This document shows, piece by piece, positions 9,201-17,700 of a stretch of DNA of 20,489 nucleotides. Under the pieces are notes generated by a model, which had not been told where the DNA came from, searched no databases, and was given only the letters and a program-made list of their open reading frames with translations. The stretch covers positions 1-20,489 of the forward strand of contig ATSW01012431.1 in the NCBI GenBank assembly GCA_000444245.1, given 5' to 3'. Position numbers and translations under genes: made by a program. Position 1 is the first letter of the stretch, and the number at the start of each line of letters is the position of its first letter. This DNA is from Botryllus schlosseri. Lineage: Eukaryota; Chordata; Ascidiacea; Stolidobranchia; Styelidae.

Positions 9201-12200
9201 TTTTGCACTTCGTAGTTGGTTGACTAAAAAAAAAGGTCAAATTTCCAGCCCAGCTCCCGAAATAACCGCCGGAGCGTTACTTCAGTGCTGATTTACTGTA
9301 TCTCAGTCGAATTTTGCCCTATATTTAACCAAAATTCTCAAAAAAGAGGGCATTTGGGCGTCCTCCTCCGACACTTTCAAAACAGTCAAAAAAGAGGACA
9401 AATCCTCTTAAAAGAGGACGTATGGTAACCCTAATATAGACAGGCCTGATATGCAGGTCTGTCCCAATGCTAATACACGAAAGTCCAACCATTTGTGAAT
9501 CTGATGCCAAGGTTTTTCTCTGCTGTTCTTAACCAGGGGTTCGATAAGCCAGTCTCTGGGGTTGGCTGGGGATCAAGACTCACACTCGACTGTCGAGTGT
9601 CGACTCATACGGCAGAGGTCACACTGATACGCAGTAAATACTATATTATAGTCGTTTTGTTTTGCGTGAGAATTATGTTTTAATGGTTTTGTTCTTTTAA
9701 CATTGTTGTAGATGCACAGTTCATCTCGCGGTACAGTGTTCTGAAGTGATGTATTAAATGTAAAATATGGTAGGCCTCGATTTCAGGCGTAAATTTTGGG
9801 TTCGTCGAAAGTTTTCTCTTTGCAGATTAGCGTAAGGGTCCGCCTGGTTAATAAATGTGAAAAACCACTGGATTAGATACACTCAACTGTTTGTACTCGG
9901 GTTTAGCTGCTACGCTGCAACGGACGCGGTTTAAATTGATTTAAAATTTCCGAAGTGCTTCCGAGAGTATCGTTATTGTAATAAGTAATTATTTAGCGAG
10001 GTATAGTAAATTTTCGATTTTGTCTCGTATAGTATACGGCTAGCGTGACAGGGTTTGGTTCACCCTGCTTAATACAATCTGGATTAAATGAAATCCTACA
10101 CTTTGGCGTGCTCATTGTTGCACAGCTCGTGTAACCATAGTTTGTAATAAAGCGACAGCCTTATCGGGACCACGCGAGGTTGATCGCTGTTCTCTCCAGC
10201 TGTATATTGTATTGGCTTAACAATATCCGATATTAGATCATTAATAGATCCGCATCCGTCAGCTTGCAAACTGCGCTGGTCGAATATATGCGTCACAATT
10301 CGTCTTTCTATCGCATTACACTCGGTTATCGTGTAATATCCTGACAATCACGCGCAATTCCAAGCGGAACTTCCTCATGTTATGTGATCTGAACATGGCC
10401 TATCGTAGCCTGACTCTGCGAATGCGGACAATAGACTAAGTTAGACTTTGATATCACCATCCACTGAACGTAATCGCACCAGAAAACGAATTCAAGATAC
10501 TATTTACTGGTAAGTTAAAAATGTAGCCTACCTTTTAGGCGAGCACAAAAATAGAAATCCAGTTCAACACAACATTGAAGATGATTAGGCATTTTTCGAC
10601 TATGCTCATCTCATTGCACTTTGCGATAATGTTGTGGGTTGATCACGGCTGTATAGAAATTAATTTTCCACTATAACGTGCGTAGCTTTGTGCTATTGTG
10701 CGATACGTCCTCTCGATGTTCACAGCCTTCAGCAGTGGAAAATAGTATCGAAATTATAATTCTCTTTGATATATTCATTAATTAGTCCTACTGACCATTA
10801 GGGCTGTTCAAAAATAGCTTTTTTTCAAAAATGTTATCGGCTACATTAGGGTTACCATACGTCCTCTTTTTTGTGTCCTCGGAGGACGACCTTTTGTCCT
10901 CTTTTTTGAGATTTTGTCCTCTTTTTTGAAAATTTAGGTCAGATTCAGAGCAAATTGCGAGTGATATACCGTAAATTAGCACAGAACTGACGCACCGGCG
11001 GGTATTTCGGAGTGAAAAACGGTTATTTTAGCTCTGGGCGGAAAGATGACCTTTTTTTTTAGTCATCCACCTAGCAATGCGGGAAGAAAAACGGTATTTT
11101 GGGCTCTGAGCGGAAAAGATGACCTTTTATTTTTTTTAGTCAACCGATCACATAGTGGGAAATTTTCACCGGTTTTTGAGAACTCTTCTCCGGTTTTGCA
11201 AGTCTCCAATTACTGAAAAAGTGTCCTCTTTTTAGATTTCCAAAATATGGTAAGCCTTTTTCCTAATATAGCAATGGTTCTCTGGGATGGAATTGGGCCA
11301 AAATTGGCATGCAACGTTTTAGGCAACCTAGCAAAGTAACTAGTAGAATTTAAAAAACAAAAGTTGATCAGCCGTACTGACGATCTCTGATTAAGACTCT
11401 CCGAACACTCTGATTGAAACAGCTCAGCCCGCCTACCTGATTTGGCGACCCGATTGCAATATACGCCCTGTAGATTGCGTCCGCGGATTTTTGTCGATCG
11501 TCATGAGTCTTTAACTTCCGATACTCTTCGGACTCCAGCCAAAAATCGAGATTCTCCGCGCTGTACTCCGACTCCAGGAACATCCGAAGTCCCAGTCGCA
11601 GTTCTAATAATGGAACAGGCGTGGCGTTGGCTCTCGTTCGTGAGATTTGCAATGTTGCACTTCAGCACTCGGGATGGAGCTGGAGCCTGGAGGCATTTCG
11701 AGTTTCCGTTAGGAATGGGGTTTTGGAGAAGGCGGCGAGCAATTCATCATACGTTCATTGTTCATTTTCGGGTTCAACCCTGTTCATATGCCTATGCGCA
11801 ATTGAAGGTATAGATACGGATGGAAAATACATGACAGATATATCAGCAAGGGAACGTATTTGCGCCGCAATGCATGTTAGCCGTCGAAATTACACGGTTC
11901 ATACATGCTGCACCGTTGGTTTGCGAAGTCGATATAGTGCGTCGTATGATTACGCTAGGATTGTCGGATTGTCAGCTAACAGAAGGTAAAGCAAATCCAT
12001 CCGTGCCTCACCTGGTCATCGTTATTTCTCCACGCTGTCACGGTACGTAACGATGTCGAATTTCACAGTCCTTGGAGAATTTTGATTATTATAATTATTC
12101 AGATTTTCGTAATCAATGTGACGATAGCATTCGAATATTACTAGTTATCGCAAATTCTGAGCTATTTATGATGGATTACGCTATCACAGGCTGGGCTTGA

Positions 12201-15200
12201 CCAGTCCGTGCCTTACCTCCCGTTAGGCGCGAAATTTATGAATAAATAAATACGGTATGTAAATTCCGTGATTTTGTACGTTAAAATGTTTCAAAATTAT
12301 AGTCATTCATGAACATCAATGGAAAATACACATCATAATTGGTGTTATAATCATGGAAAGTTTCAAAATTTTCTTTTACTCATCCTGACGACAGGTGAGG
12401 CACTGCCTCACTTGCCTCCCCTGACTTCCTATAACTACTTTTATATTTAGAAACTCAAAATCTAGATGGTCAGTAGTTTCACCTAAAATACTCAAGTAGA
12501 AGAGGAAACAGCCTAAAGCCAACCACTTGAGTACGTGATGAAACTAGGCGAGACCTACCTGATGACTCTTAAAAAAGTAGAAGTACTTCAATACTACGGA
12601 ATCAGTTTCACACTGGCCTGACGCCGCACAACGGGTCAGCAATCGATAAGAGAATAGCATTGCCAAGATGATGTCATTAGGCTGTTCAACGGGACTGCTC
12701 GCCGGCACTCGGTCATTATTCCACCGACATCCATTTATGTAGATTGTGAAGCGAAAATTGTGATAAAAGCATCGCTTGGTTCTTATATCACGTCAAAATC
12801 CCCTTCTGTGAATCATGCAAGTTATCTTGTATCGAGCGCGACTGAACGTAGTAAACAATTCTTCGTAGCGCTATTACGTAACAATCTGGCAGTATGTATT
12901 GAGAAATTCACTTTCGATGTCGCGAAGAACCAAGGACTTTGCTGTGATTTGGGGCATGGACTGGACAGCGGTTCTCAACCTTTTTAACCTTGCGGACCGG
13001 TAAAACTTCAAAACAAATGTTGCGGACCGGGGAACCTTTAGAAATCAAAATTAATCCTAAATTTGAGTACTTAAAATCCGTGCGACTCAGATGTAACACT
13101 GCCGAAGCTCGTCCAGTCCTGTTAAAGACCATTAATTTGATTATGATTGTTTGGAATTCTTTGAAAGAAGTGCGACTTTACTGGTTGCTGTAGCCTTATT
13201 ATACTGACAAATATCGCTTAATTGCGATGCCTAAACGTCTTCGTAGTTTGCACAGAATTTACAGCTTGCCCGATACCAGTTTTTGGACAGCTTCTTGTAA
13301 CACTTACAACAGCGGTTCTAAAAAGGGGGTCCGCGAAGCATCAAAACAGTTCATAACCTAATTTGTATTTTTTTAATTAAGAAAATCGCCATGTAGTTTC
13401 GCTTCATTTCTAGTAAAACTTCAGAGGTCACATCAACAGAATGGCCGTCTGAGATAGAATACCCTACTGTGTAGACTCATTTTAATTGCTAAATTGCCAT
13501 TAGCCTACTGATACAAACACTTTGCTGTTTAGAGCTGTTTTGTTGGGGATTGTGAGTAAAAAGTTGGACGATTAAGGTCAATCACGGTGACTTCGAAATG
13601 TGTACAAAAATTCATTTTCTCCTGTGATATACATAACCATTTTTTCCATGATAACTTCAAGATAAGCTGCTTGATAGAAATGACCAGGTTTGACGGTGAA
13701 TGTTCATTGTTCAATTAAAAAAATTGTTGGTCAATTTTGGTGCCGTTGCGATCATACCCAAATGTATCGTCGAAAGCGTTACGCGTTATTATTACATTCG
13801 CCACCACCTATATTTGTGGATTTTCGGCGCTCCTTCATATCAAATCGAAGGCGCGGATTTTCAAGACATGACCACGTAGGCCTATTTCAAGAAATATATT
13901 TGCAAAATTCGCTTTGAAATAATAGAAGTCAACCCAATTTCTACACGAATAGTACATGAATTTATTTTCAAGAAAAATTATTTTAATACTGTTTTTTTTT
14001 ATCACAAAGCCTACAGTTATCATTTGCGCAAGACAAATGACGATTGCACGATAATTGAGCTAAATTTGAGCTCAAAGTTCGTGGGGGTCCGTGACTTATA
14101 AACGAATTCAAAATTTGAGGTTTCTCAGATTAATGTAAAAGCGTCCAACTCCATGCATTTTGAAACTGGCTTATAAAGGTGTAATATATTTATAGGGGCT
14201 GACAGGCAGCTCGACAAGGACCTACGGTTGTGAACCACAGGACTGGAGTATAGTAATCTGTCGCTTAGCAGTCAGTATTTACATTCAGGTGTATCATTTT
14301 AACACATCGCATCGGAACACGGCGTGTACGACCGTCGAAATAGCATGGTCGCCTCACCCTTTTCAAATTAGATTACTATTAGAATTACTGAATTCGAAAA
14401 ACTTCGAAATTTAATTCGAGTTAGGGAAATACAACAACAACCTTTCACAAATTAGAATATAATTAGATGACCGGAATTTCGATCTAATTTGTCGCATTAT
14501 ACAACTAGAATTATCTTACAGTAGCGATTACGGCAAGCCAATGATTGGCACGCGCTTTTTCGCATTTCTACCATTTTACATTTTGAACATCGTGACGACG
14601 TATATGTGTTCTTCGATGTTGTTGCAATGATTTTGCAACCTGGTTGCGCCCACAAAGTAAGTTATAATGAATATTATGATGACCAACATCCCGTACTCTG
14701 TTATCGAGGATACGAGGTATACATATTGGTTTAACCGAGGTTATGCAGACAAGACACATTCAAAAACTAAATGCTTGCCGTCCACGGCAAAGCAGCCATT
14801 AAACAAGGTGTTGTTGTCCAGTGCTGTCATTTCATCATTATGTATCATGTAAAATTGCGAGACATACAGAATGCGCATATTTTAAGGTGACTGAAACGAC
14901 CAAATCTAGCACCATAAACTCTGCTCGGTCCAGAGCAGTGCTGGAAACTATGCCCTTCATCGATAACCATTTCAGAAGCGATGCCATTATGCCATTATTA
15001 GCAATGATCGAATGGTAATCTGTCAGGCCGTCTGATAAATCGAAGACGATATCGAGACATTCATATAAGTAAGGCATTGGCAAAAAGTCCAATAACGCAT
15101 AAAGGAAGCGTATGTCTACGAGCTATAATTGTGAGAGAGCATTTCGTAATAAATAAAGTCACCACAAGCAACGTTAAATGGTAATAATTTGATAATTATA

Positions 15201-16281
15201 ATTAGATCAGGGTCTATCTTTGCCCTCTTTTAAGACACTCGTTATCTCGTATGGGTATGGGGTATATATTGTGTCGTTATTGCATACGTCCTTAAAGATC
15301 ATTTTCGAAACCCTGATCCCCATCCAAACCACGACCGAATCCCACACCGACATATCGCCAAAGGCCAGTGACACCGAAAACACATCGCAGTAAAACTTGA
15401 ATATCGACGTACCGCCACACTTCGGGCAAACATCTCGGCAAACCTCCCGAATATTTACACGCGAAAATGACGTGAATTATGTTCTGAACAAATAGCCATC
15501 GCACCTATTTGTAAATATTGCAAATATTTGACGCCCTTTTCAAATACTGTGGTTTATGGCTTTCGCTGCTGTTGGACATCAACATGACGTAGGAGTGCCT
15601 TGCTAGGGCAAACAACATAACCGGCGACTGTGTCGCAGCTAGCAATGGGAATGGTCCTGATTAACGACCAACAAGTTTACGGATATACGTAGCGTTGGTA
15701 TGCTGCTACAAGATATTCGCAGATCTTTACTCAAATACGCTTTCTTAACAAAGAGGACAACGGCCTCGAAAACAATGTATCAAAGCGTTGTTAATGATTA
15801 CAGCCATGATTATAATCATTTACGATGACATCGTCGCTAAATCTTGCTGACGAGGGAACATTTTAAGGAAAAGAAAATGGAACACTTAGCGTAGCCTACT
15901 TAATCATCCGGAGAGGAAGTTGATCTATCGTGTTATAGTTCTCGGCTCTACTATATCCATTGCCTTGTGTACCAAGGCATAAAATTATGTATAGTTCTTA
16001 CTTTTATCTTGCAATGCCTCCGTCAGGCACATCCGGTTATGAGATCCGGACGGAACCTTGTGGTTCGCGCTTGAAAATCCCAATGGTCCCATCGACTTCG
16101 GCCTAGCTCCGTTGGGGTTGTTTCGATTCACTTTCTTTTGCCTTAATCGCACGCTGAAGTTCGGGCTAGTGCTTGACGATCGAGTGTAAGTTGCAAGAGA
16201 TTGAGCTGACTTTGAGTTAGTTGAATCTAACATAGCCGACGGCGACCCCGATAATGAAGGATTGGACGTGGAAGTCTTCAT
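3004..16281 (-). CDS. RGS-domain protein, three coding exons (join 16281-16002, 11603-11437, 3261-3004)
   Basis: Regulators of G-protein signalling speed GTP hydrolysis by G-alpha subunits at the inner plasma membrane. Joining the three exons gives 705 nt: 234 codons plus TGA. Residues 1-80 are Ser/Thr/Asn-rich and probably disordered, with a basic patch (RLRQKK, 45-50). The RGS domain covers about 86-200. Compared with RGS4, the G-alpha contact positions are kept: Y107, S108, E110, N111, N151, D189 and R193, with Ile for Leu at 185 and His for Ser at 154. An active GAP is therefore inferred. A basic tail (201-234) ends in PDTV, which could be a class III PDZ ligand. Both introns are GT..AG and phases agree (1/1 and 0/0). 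Introns of 4.4 and 8.2 kb are filled with transposons. The start is uncertain: the ATG at 16281 has G at -3, but the frame stays open upstream to an acceptor at 16337. SAEN and DSFARF recall the R12 group, but I assign no subfamily. Confidence 0.85.
4234..4260 (+). repeat. Left terminal inverted repeat (27 bp)
   Basis: Identical to the reverse complement of 5174-5200. Confidence 0.85.
4956..5012. repeat. Internal palindrome with GGGGACCGATGACAC arms
   Basis: GTGTCATAGGTCCCC at 4956-4970 faces GGGGACCGATGACAC at 4998-5012 (14 of 15 pair), with a smaller GGGTC/GGACCC hairpin between them. The arm motif also occurs directly at 4600-4618 (GGGTGGGGACCGATGATAC). These lie inside the 4234-5200 element and could be transposase-binding repeats or a smaller nested palindromic element. 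Confidence 0.5.
5174..5200 (-). repeat. Right terminal inverted repeat (27 bp)
   Basis: Ends in CATCTCCCCTA and is identical to the reverse complement of 4234-4260. Confidence 0.85.
5201..7420. other. Intron sequence without supported feature
   Basis: Several 60- to 115-codon frames on both strands (for example 5475-5687 plus, 6867-7214 minus, 6923-7129 plus) are of chance length and overlap one another in opposite strands. The only one with a notable character is 6339-6539, described under findings. Confidence 0.4.
7421..7542 (+). repeat. Left arm of the 122-bp inverted repeat
   Basis: Begins CAATTGAATAGTATATTCAT and ends ATCGTATCAC. It pairs without gaps with 8188-8309. Confidence 0.75.
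8188..8309 (-). repeat. Right arm of the 122-bp inverted repeat
   Basis: Begins GTGACACGATTGTTGATATG and ends ATTTAATTG. It pairs with 7421-7542 at about 89 percent identity. Confidence 0.75.
8310..9115. other. No feature supported
   Basis: Contains GC-rich palindromic words (GCATGCGC near 8343, GTGCGCACTGCGCAC near 8441) that resemble NRF1-type sites, and opposing chance frames at 8810-9067 (minus) and 8939-9187 (plus). Neither frame shows a recognisable motif. Confidence 0.35.
9116..9433 (-). mobile_element. TAGGGTTACCATA-family element, copy 1 (reverse orientation)
   Basis: Ends GAGGACGTATGGTAACCCTA at 9433. Its other end, GGGTTACCATATTTAGG, begins about 9116. Read in reverse it aligns with copy 2 (10847-11258) along its length: GTCCTCTTTTTTG blocks near the start, then a GACC(T)n-AGTCAACC block, then a TTGCAAGTCT block near the end. 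About 318 bp, with no coding capacity. The shared termini with 18236-19384, which has 8-bp duplications, point to a hAT-type MITE. No target duplication is preserved here. Confidence 0.65.
9521..9870 (+). mobile_element. Decayed hAT-type element
   Basis: The right end GTGAAAAACCACTG finishes at 9870 and matches a hAT terminus. The left end CTGCTGTTCTTAACCAGGGG at 9521 is a three-mismatch version of CAGTGGTTCTTAACC. Flanking 8-mers differ. About 350 bp, with no coding content. Confidence 0.45.
9871..10846. other. Intron sequence, one orphan open frame
   Basis: Apart from the minus-strand frame at 10340-10102 (described separately) nothing is recognisable. AATTAATTT-type AT-rich words dominate. 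Confidence 0.4.
10102..10340 (-). other. Orphan minus-strand open frame with splice-like borders (candidate exon)
   Basis: The frame is open from an acceptor-like GTGATTGTCAG (AG at 10342-10341) to a donor-like GCCAAA|GTGTAG (GT at 10101-10100): 2 nt plus 79 codons, phase 1 in and 0 out. The conceptual product is hydrophilic (ITECNAIERRIVTHIF, then RLSLYYKLWLHELCNNEHAK) and matches no family I recognise. The phases equal those of the RGS middle exon, but the content is not RGS-like. A frame this long is expected by chance several times in 20 kb, so this is weak. Confidence 0.2.
10847..11258 (+). mobile_element. TAGGGTTACCATA-family element, copy 2
   Basis: Begins TAGGGTTACCATACGTCCTC at 10847 and ends AATATGGTAAGCCTT near 11258. 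It carries repeated GTCCTCTTTTTTG words in the first 90 bp and two tandem-like blocks (ending in GATGACCTTTT-type runs near 11046 and 11118), which explains why it is longer than copy 1. Homologous to 9116-9433 in the opposite orientation. No coding capacity and no intact flanking duplication. Confidence 0.7.
11437..11603 (-). CDS. RGS gene, middle coding exon (core of the RGS domain)
   Basis: The exon is 167 nt. The acceptor is CCATTATTAG (AG at 11605-11604), entered in phase 1, and the donor is CAG|GTAGGC (GT at 11436-11435) in phase 0. It encodes residues 95-149 and carries the signature FLESEYSAENLDFWLESEEY, directly comparable to RGS4 [20 protein letters not shown]. It also carries the IYRAYIAIGSPNQ helix and loop that precede the INLD strand of the next exon. 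The split codon 94 (A|AA) reads Lys and keeps the frame. Confidence 0.9.
11980..12423. mobile_element. hAT-like element with palindromic subterminal motif, probably composite
   Basis: The right end (12391-12423) reads GTGAGGCACTGCCTCAC, a perfect 17-bp palindrome at 12395-12411, followed by TTGCCTCCCCTG. Related words GTGCCTCACCTGGTCATCG (near 12003) and GTGCCTTACCTCCCGTTAGG (near 12206) occur to the left. The first gives a possible left border at 11980 (CAGAAGG). Flanking 8-mers do not match. The family assignment rests on the CAGGGG-type terminus and is tentative. Confidence 0.45.
12424..12965. other. Intron sequence, nothing firm
   Basis: A plus-strand frame from 12760 is cut by the transposon insertion at 12966, and its composition is not telling. 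A 9-bp inverted repeat TACTCAAGT/ACTTGAGTA lies near 12489 and 12528. Confidence 0.35.
12958..12965 (+). repeat. Left 8-bp target duplication GGACTGGA
   Basis: Identical to 14240-14247. Confidence 0.75.
12966..14239 (+). mobile_element. hAT transposon derivative with intact 8-bp target duplication
   Basis: Begins CAGCGGTTCTCAACC at 12966 and ends GGTTGTGAACCACA at 14239, imperfect inverted repeats of the hAT type. The 8-mer GGACTGGA flanks both sides exactly. The 1274-bp body has no recognisable transposase. A second hAT-like start CAGCGGTTCT followed by GGGGGTCCGCGAAG lies at 13310, and a similar GTTCGTGGGGGTCCGTG word at 14076. Either other elements have inserted or subterminal repeats are being seen. 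Located in RGS intron 1. Confidence 0.8.
13310..13360 (+). mobile_element. hAT-like left terminus nested in the 12966-14239 element
   Basis: CAGCGGTTCTAAAAAGGGGG and then TCCGCGAAGC is a second, slightly different hAT start. I could not find its right end with a matching duplication of ACTTACAA, so extent is unknown. Confidence 0.35.
14240..14247 (+). repeat. Right 8-bp target duplication GGACTGGA
   Basis: Identical to 12958-12965. Its first G may be shared with the element's last base. Confidence 0.75.
14868..15122 (-). other. Orphan minus-strand open frame with splice-like borders (candidate exon)
   Basis: Runs from an acceptor-like CTCTCTCACAATTATAG (AG at 15124-15123) to a donor-like CATTCT|GTATGT (GT at 14867-14866), exactly 85 codons, phase 0 at both sides. 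The conceptual product is helical and amphipathic (RFLYALLDFLPMPYLYECLD, then SIIANNGIMASLLKWLSMKG), reminiscent of armadillo/HEAT-type helices but assigned to no family. It cannot be a cassette of the RGS mRNA, whose junction here is phase 1. It could be a fragment of a nested gene, a pseudogene or chance. Confidence 0.25.
16002..16281 (-). CDS. RGS gene, 5'-most recognised coding exon
   Basis: This exon encodes residues 1-93 plus the first base of codon 94. It ends at AAAA|GTAAGAA, a strong donor (GT at 16001-16000), in phase 1. Its content is Ser-rich (SNPSLSGSPSAM, SSSTSPNFSV) and runs into the first RGS helix (LTEALQDK). The same frame is open upstream to a stop at 16408-16410 without another ATG. 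The exon may therefore begin at an acceptor (TTTGTATCCAG, AG at 16338-16337), which would add about 18 residues and need an upstream first exon. No homology was available to settle the start. Confidence 0.75.
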
Positions 16282-16453
16282 TGCTGTACCATCTCCTGCC
16301 GTTAACCATCGGCTGGTTTTTGTCTCGCGTATATCTCTGGATACAAATATTGTATCAATTCGCTTCGACAACCGCAATATCAACCAATTTAAGGTAACTT
16401 GAAAATTTCAGTTTCGCTGACAGCGAGAATAAGCTAGAAAATACGCCGAAGTA

Positions 16454-17003
16454 TCACGTAATTTTGCTAAGCCCACCGAAACAGCGAATGGGCGATCAAT
16501 TACTATATATTGACGTTGCTCTGGCTATCAGCCAACGCAATGTTACGTGATGCACCGATATGACGTTACACCACGCCGTTCACCTGCATGCCCGCAACTA
16601 CAGAGTTATCCTACCGTGAGAACGTACCTAGGTAAACATGATTGTATTTATAGATAAAGCTTTGCACGTACCTTCGATGGAATGCCATGATGCAGTAGCG
16701 CGTGACTACAGTCGGTTGATTACCAGAATTCCATAGCAGTCGAGAACTAGCTGATATATTACTGACGACATCTCAGGTTATTGCGTTGCACCCGGCATAG
16801 TGATATCACGCCCACATAAACAAACTCTGTGCTATATATAAAACGCAAACATTTGGTAAAAACCAGCTAACAAAATGACGTGAACCGACTGCTGAGGAAC
16901 ATGACCTACCTGTTATTATGTACAATATACGTGCAACAGCAACGAGGAAAATCTTGTCATATTATGATGAATTGGTAGTGCAGCCATCGCGGATATGACG
17001 TCA
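16454..17003 (-). promoter_or_regulatory. Cluster of CRE/bZIP-like sites upstream of the RGS coding start
   Basis: TGACGT cores lie at 16511, 16561, 16876 and 16996. The last is the perfect palindrome TGACGTCA, the consensus CREB/ATF site. The 8-mer TTACGTGA occurs at 16543-16550 and its reverse complement TCACGTAA at 16454-16461. All lie 170 to 720 bp upstream of the ATG at 16281. The 6-mer also occurs elsewhere in the window (about a dozen times by eye), but four copies in 490 bp is dense. Function is inferred. Confidence 0.35.
16645..16652 (-). promoter_or_regulatory. Possible TATA box (TATAAATA) for the RGS gene
   Basis: Read on the minus strand this gives TATAAATA, about 370 bp upstream of the ATG at 16281. 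A start about 30 bp downstream would put most of the bZIP-like sites at 16876 and 16996 upstream and the others in the 5' untranslated region. AT-rich sequence gives such matches easily, and the 5' region would contain short upstream ATGs. Confidence 0.2.
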
Positions 17004-17638
17004 ATATCTCTTTCACTTGCATAGTCAGTTAGCCACACTCAGCCAGGAGTGCTAAACTGTATCACCGCTCGCTCTGATGTCGTTGGCATGAGCGCATGCA
17101 TGATCCTAATTCGACAAACCAGTTCTACGTATCGCCGGTTCGCTTCTATACCAAAATATTGTAAAGCTGCGCTGTTACTGAATTCAGACCATAATCGATT
17201 TACACCATCCTGTACTATAATCTTTGAGATGGAATAATATATTTTCATTGCGTTACTCATCAATTACTCAAAGAATTTCCGGCTAAGAGGGATGCTCCAA
17301 ACCGAGACAGTTACATGACTAGCAAGTCAAGCACACGTTCGCCACCACATAAACATGAAAAGCAGTCTAAACTCATCTGGATACTGCGAACGCCTGTTTA
17401 TGTTACGATATGCTGAACGCGCTGACTATGAAATCCTGATTTGTGGCGTGTAACCTGCTGATGTCGTTTCATAAACATCGCTTGCAGCGTAGATAGTGGA
17501 TTTGTGACTTTCAATGTTCATGCATTTTGGTTTGCCAAGTCTCAAAGTGCTCTTTCCATAGGACCGTCACACAGACTCACGCAAAAGGATTAATTTCGAA
17601 GTCAATGACCGGCATGTAGTGGAGAGTATAGCGTGGAG

Positions 17639-17700
17639 CAGTGGTTCTCAACCGGGATTCCGCGAACCCTCTAAATTAGCAACATGATTGATAACCAAAT
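17639..17700 (+). mobile_element. hAT-type left terminus, right end not found
   Basis: CAGTGGTTCTCAACCGGGAT followed by TCCGCGAACCC is a textbook hAT start. The flanking 8-mer is GCGTGGAG. A right end at 18833 was considered, but it lies inside a separate insertion (18236-19384), so the two cannot simply be paired. Confidence 0.45.

Larger units (their letters stand above)
3262..11436 (-). other. RGS intron 2 (8175 bp, phase 0)
   Basis: Defined by the donor GTAGGC and the acceptor GCGTTCAG. It carries at least five transposon-derived elements: 4234-5200, 7421-8309, 9116-9433, 9521-9870 and 10847-11258. Near its 3' end (3415-3840) the short word AAAGTTGC recurs several times. In 5201-7420 and 8310-9115 I see no supported gene or repeat beyond chance-length open frames. 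Confidence 0.75.
11604..16001 (-). other. RGS intron 1 (4398 bp, phase 1)
   Basis: Defined by the donor GTAAGAA at its 5' end and the acceptor ATTATTAG at its 3' end. It contains the hAT element 12966-14239, the hAT-like repeat around 11980-12423 and an orphan open frame at 14868-15122 described separately. The remainder (12424-12965 and 14240-14860, 15123-15990) shows only short AT-rich inverted repeats, for example AATTAGAT and ATCTAATT facing each other near 14460-14490. Confidence 0.8.
16400..17638. other. Upstream region of the RGS gene
   Basis: Holds the bZIP-like sites described separately, a plus-strand TATATATAAAA at about 16834, and a possible diverged duplication: GATATGACGT followed 11 to 13 bp later by TTCACYTGCAT occurs near 16558 and 16993. 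A minus-strand frame (17209-17039) preceded by an acceptor-like GTACAG is not supported by any homology. Confidence 0.35.

Noticed and set aside
11442-11989. Plus-strand frames of 122-123 codons
   Set aside because: They lie opposite the RGS middle exon and its flank. The length reflects the coding strand's composition, and no family is recognisable.
17039-17209. Minus-strand frame after an acceptor-like GTACAG as an upstream RGS exon
   Set aside because: It runs to a stop, has only a weak donor (GCG|GTGATA), its phase does not fit the acceptor at 16336, and I recognise no motif.
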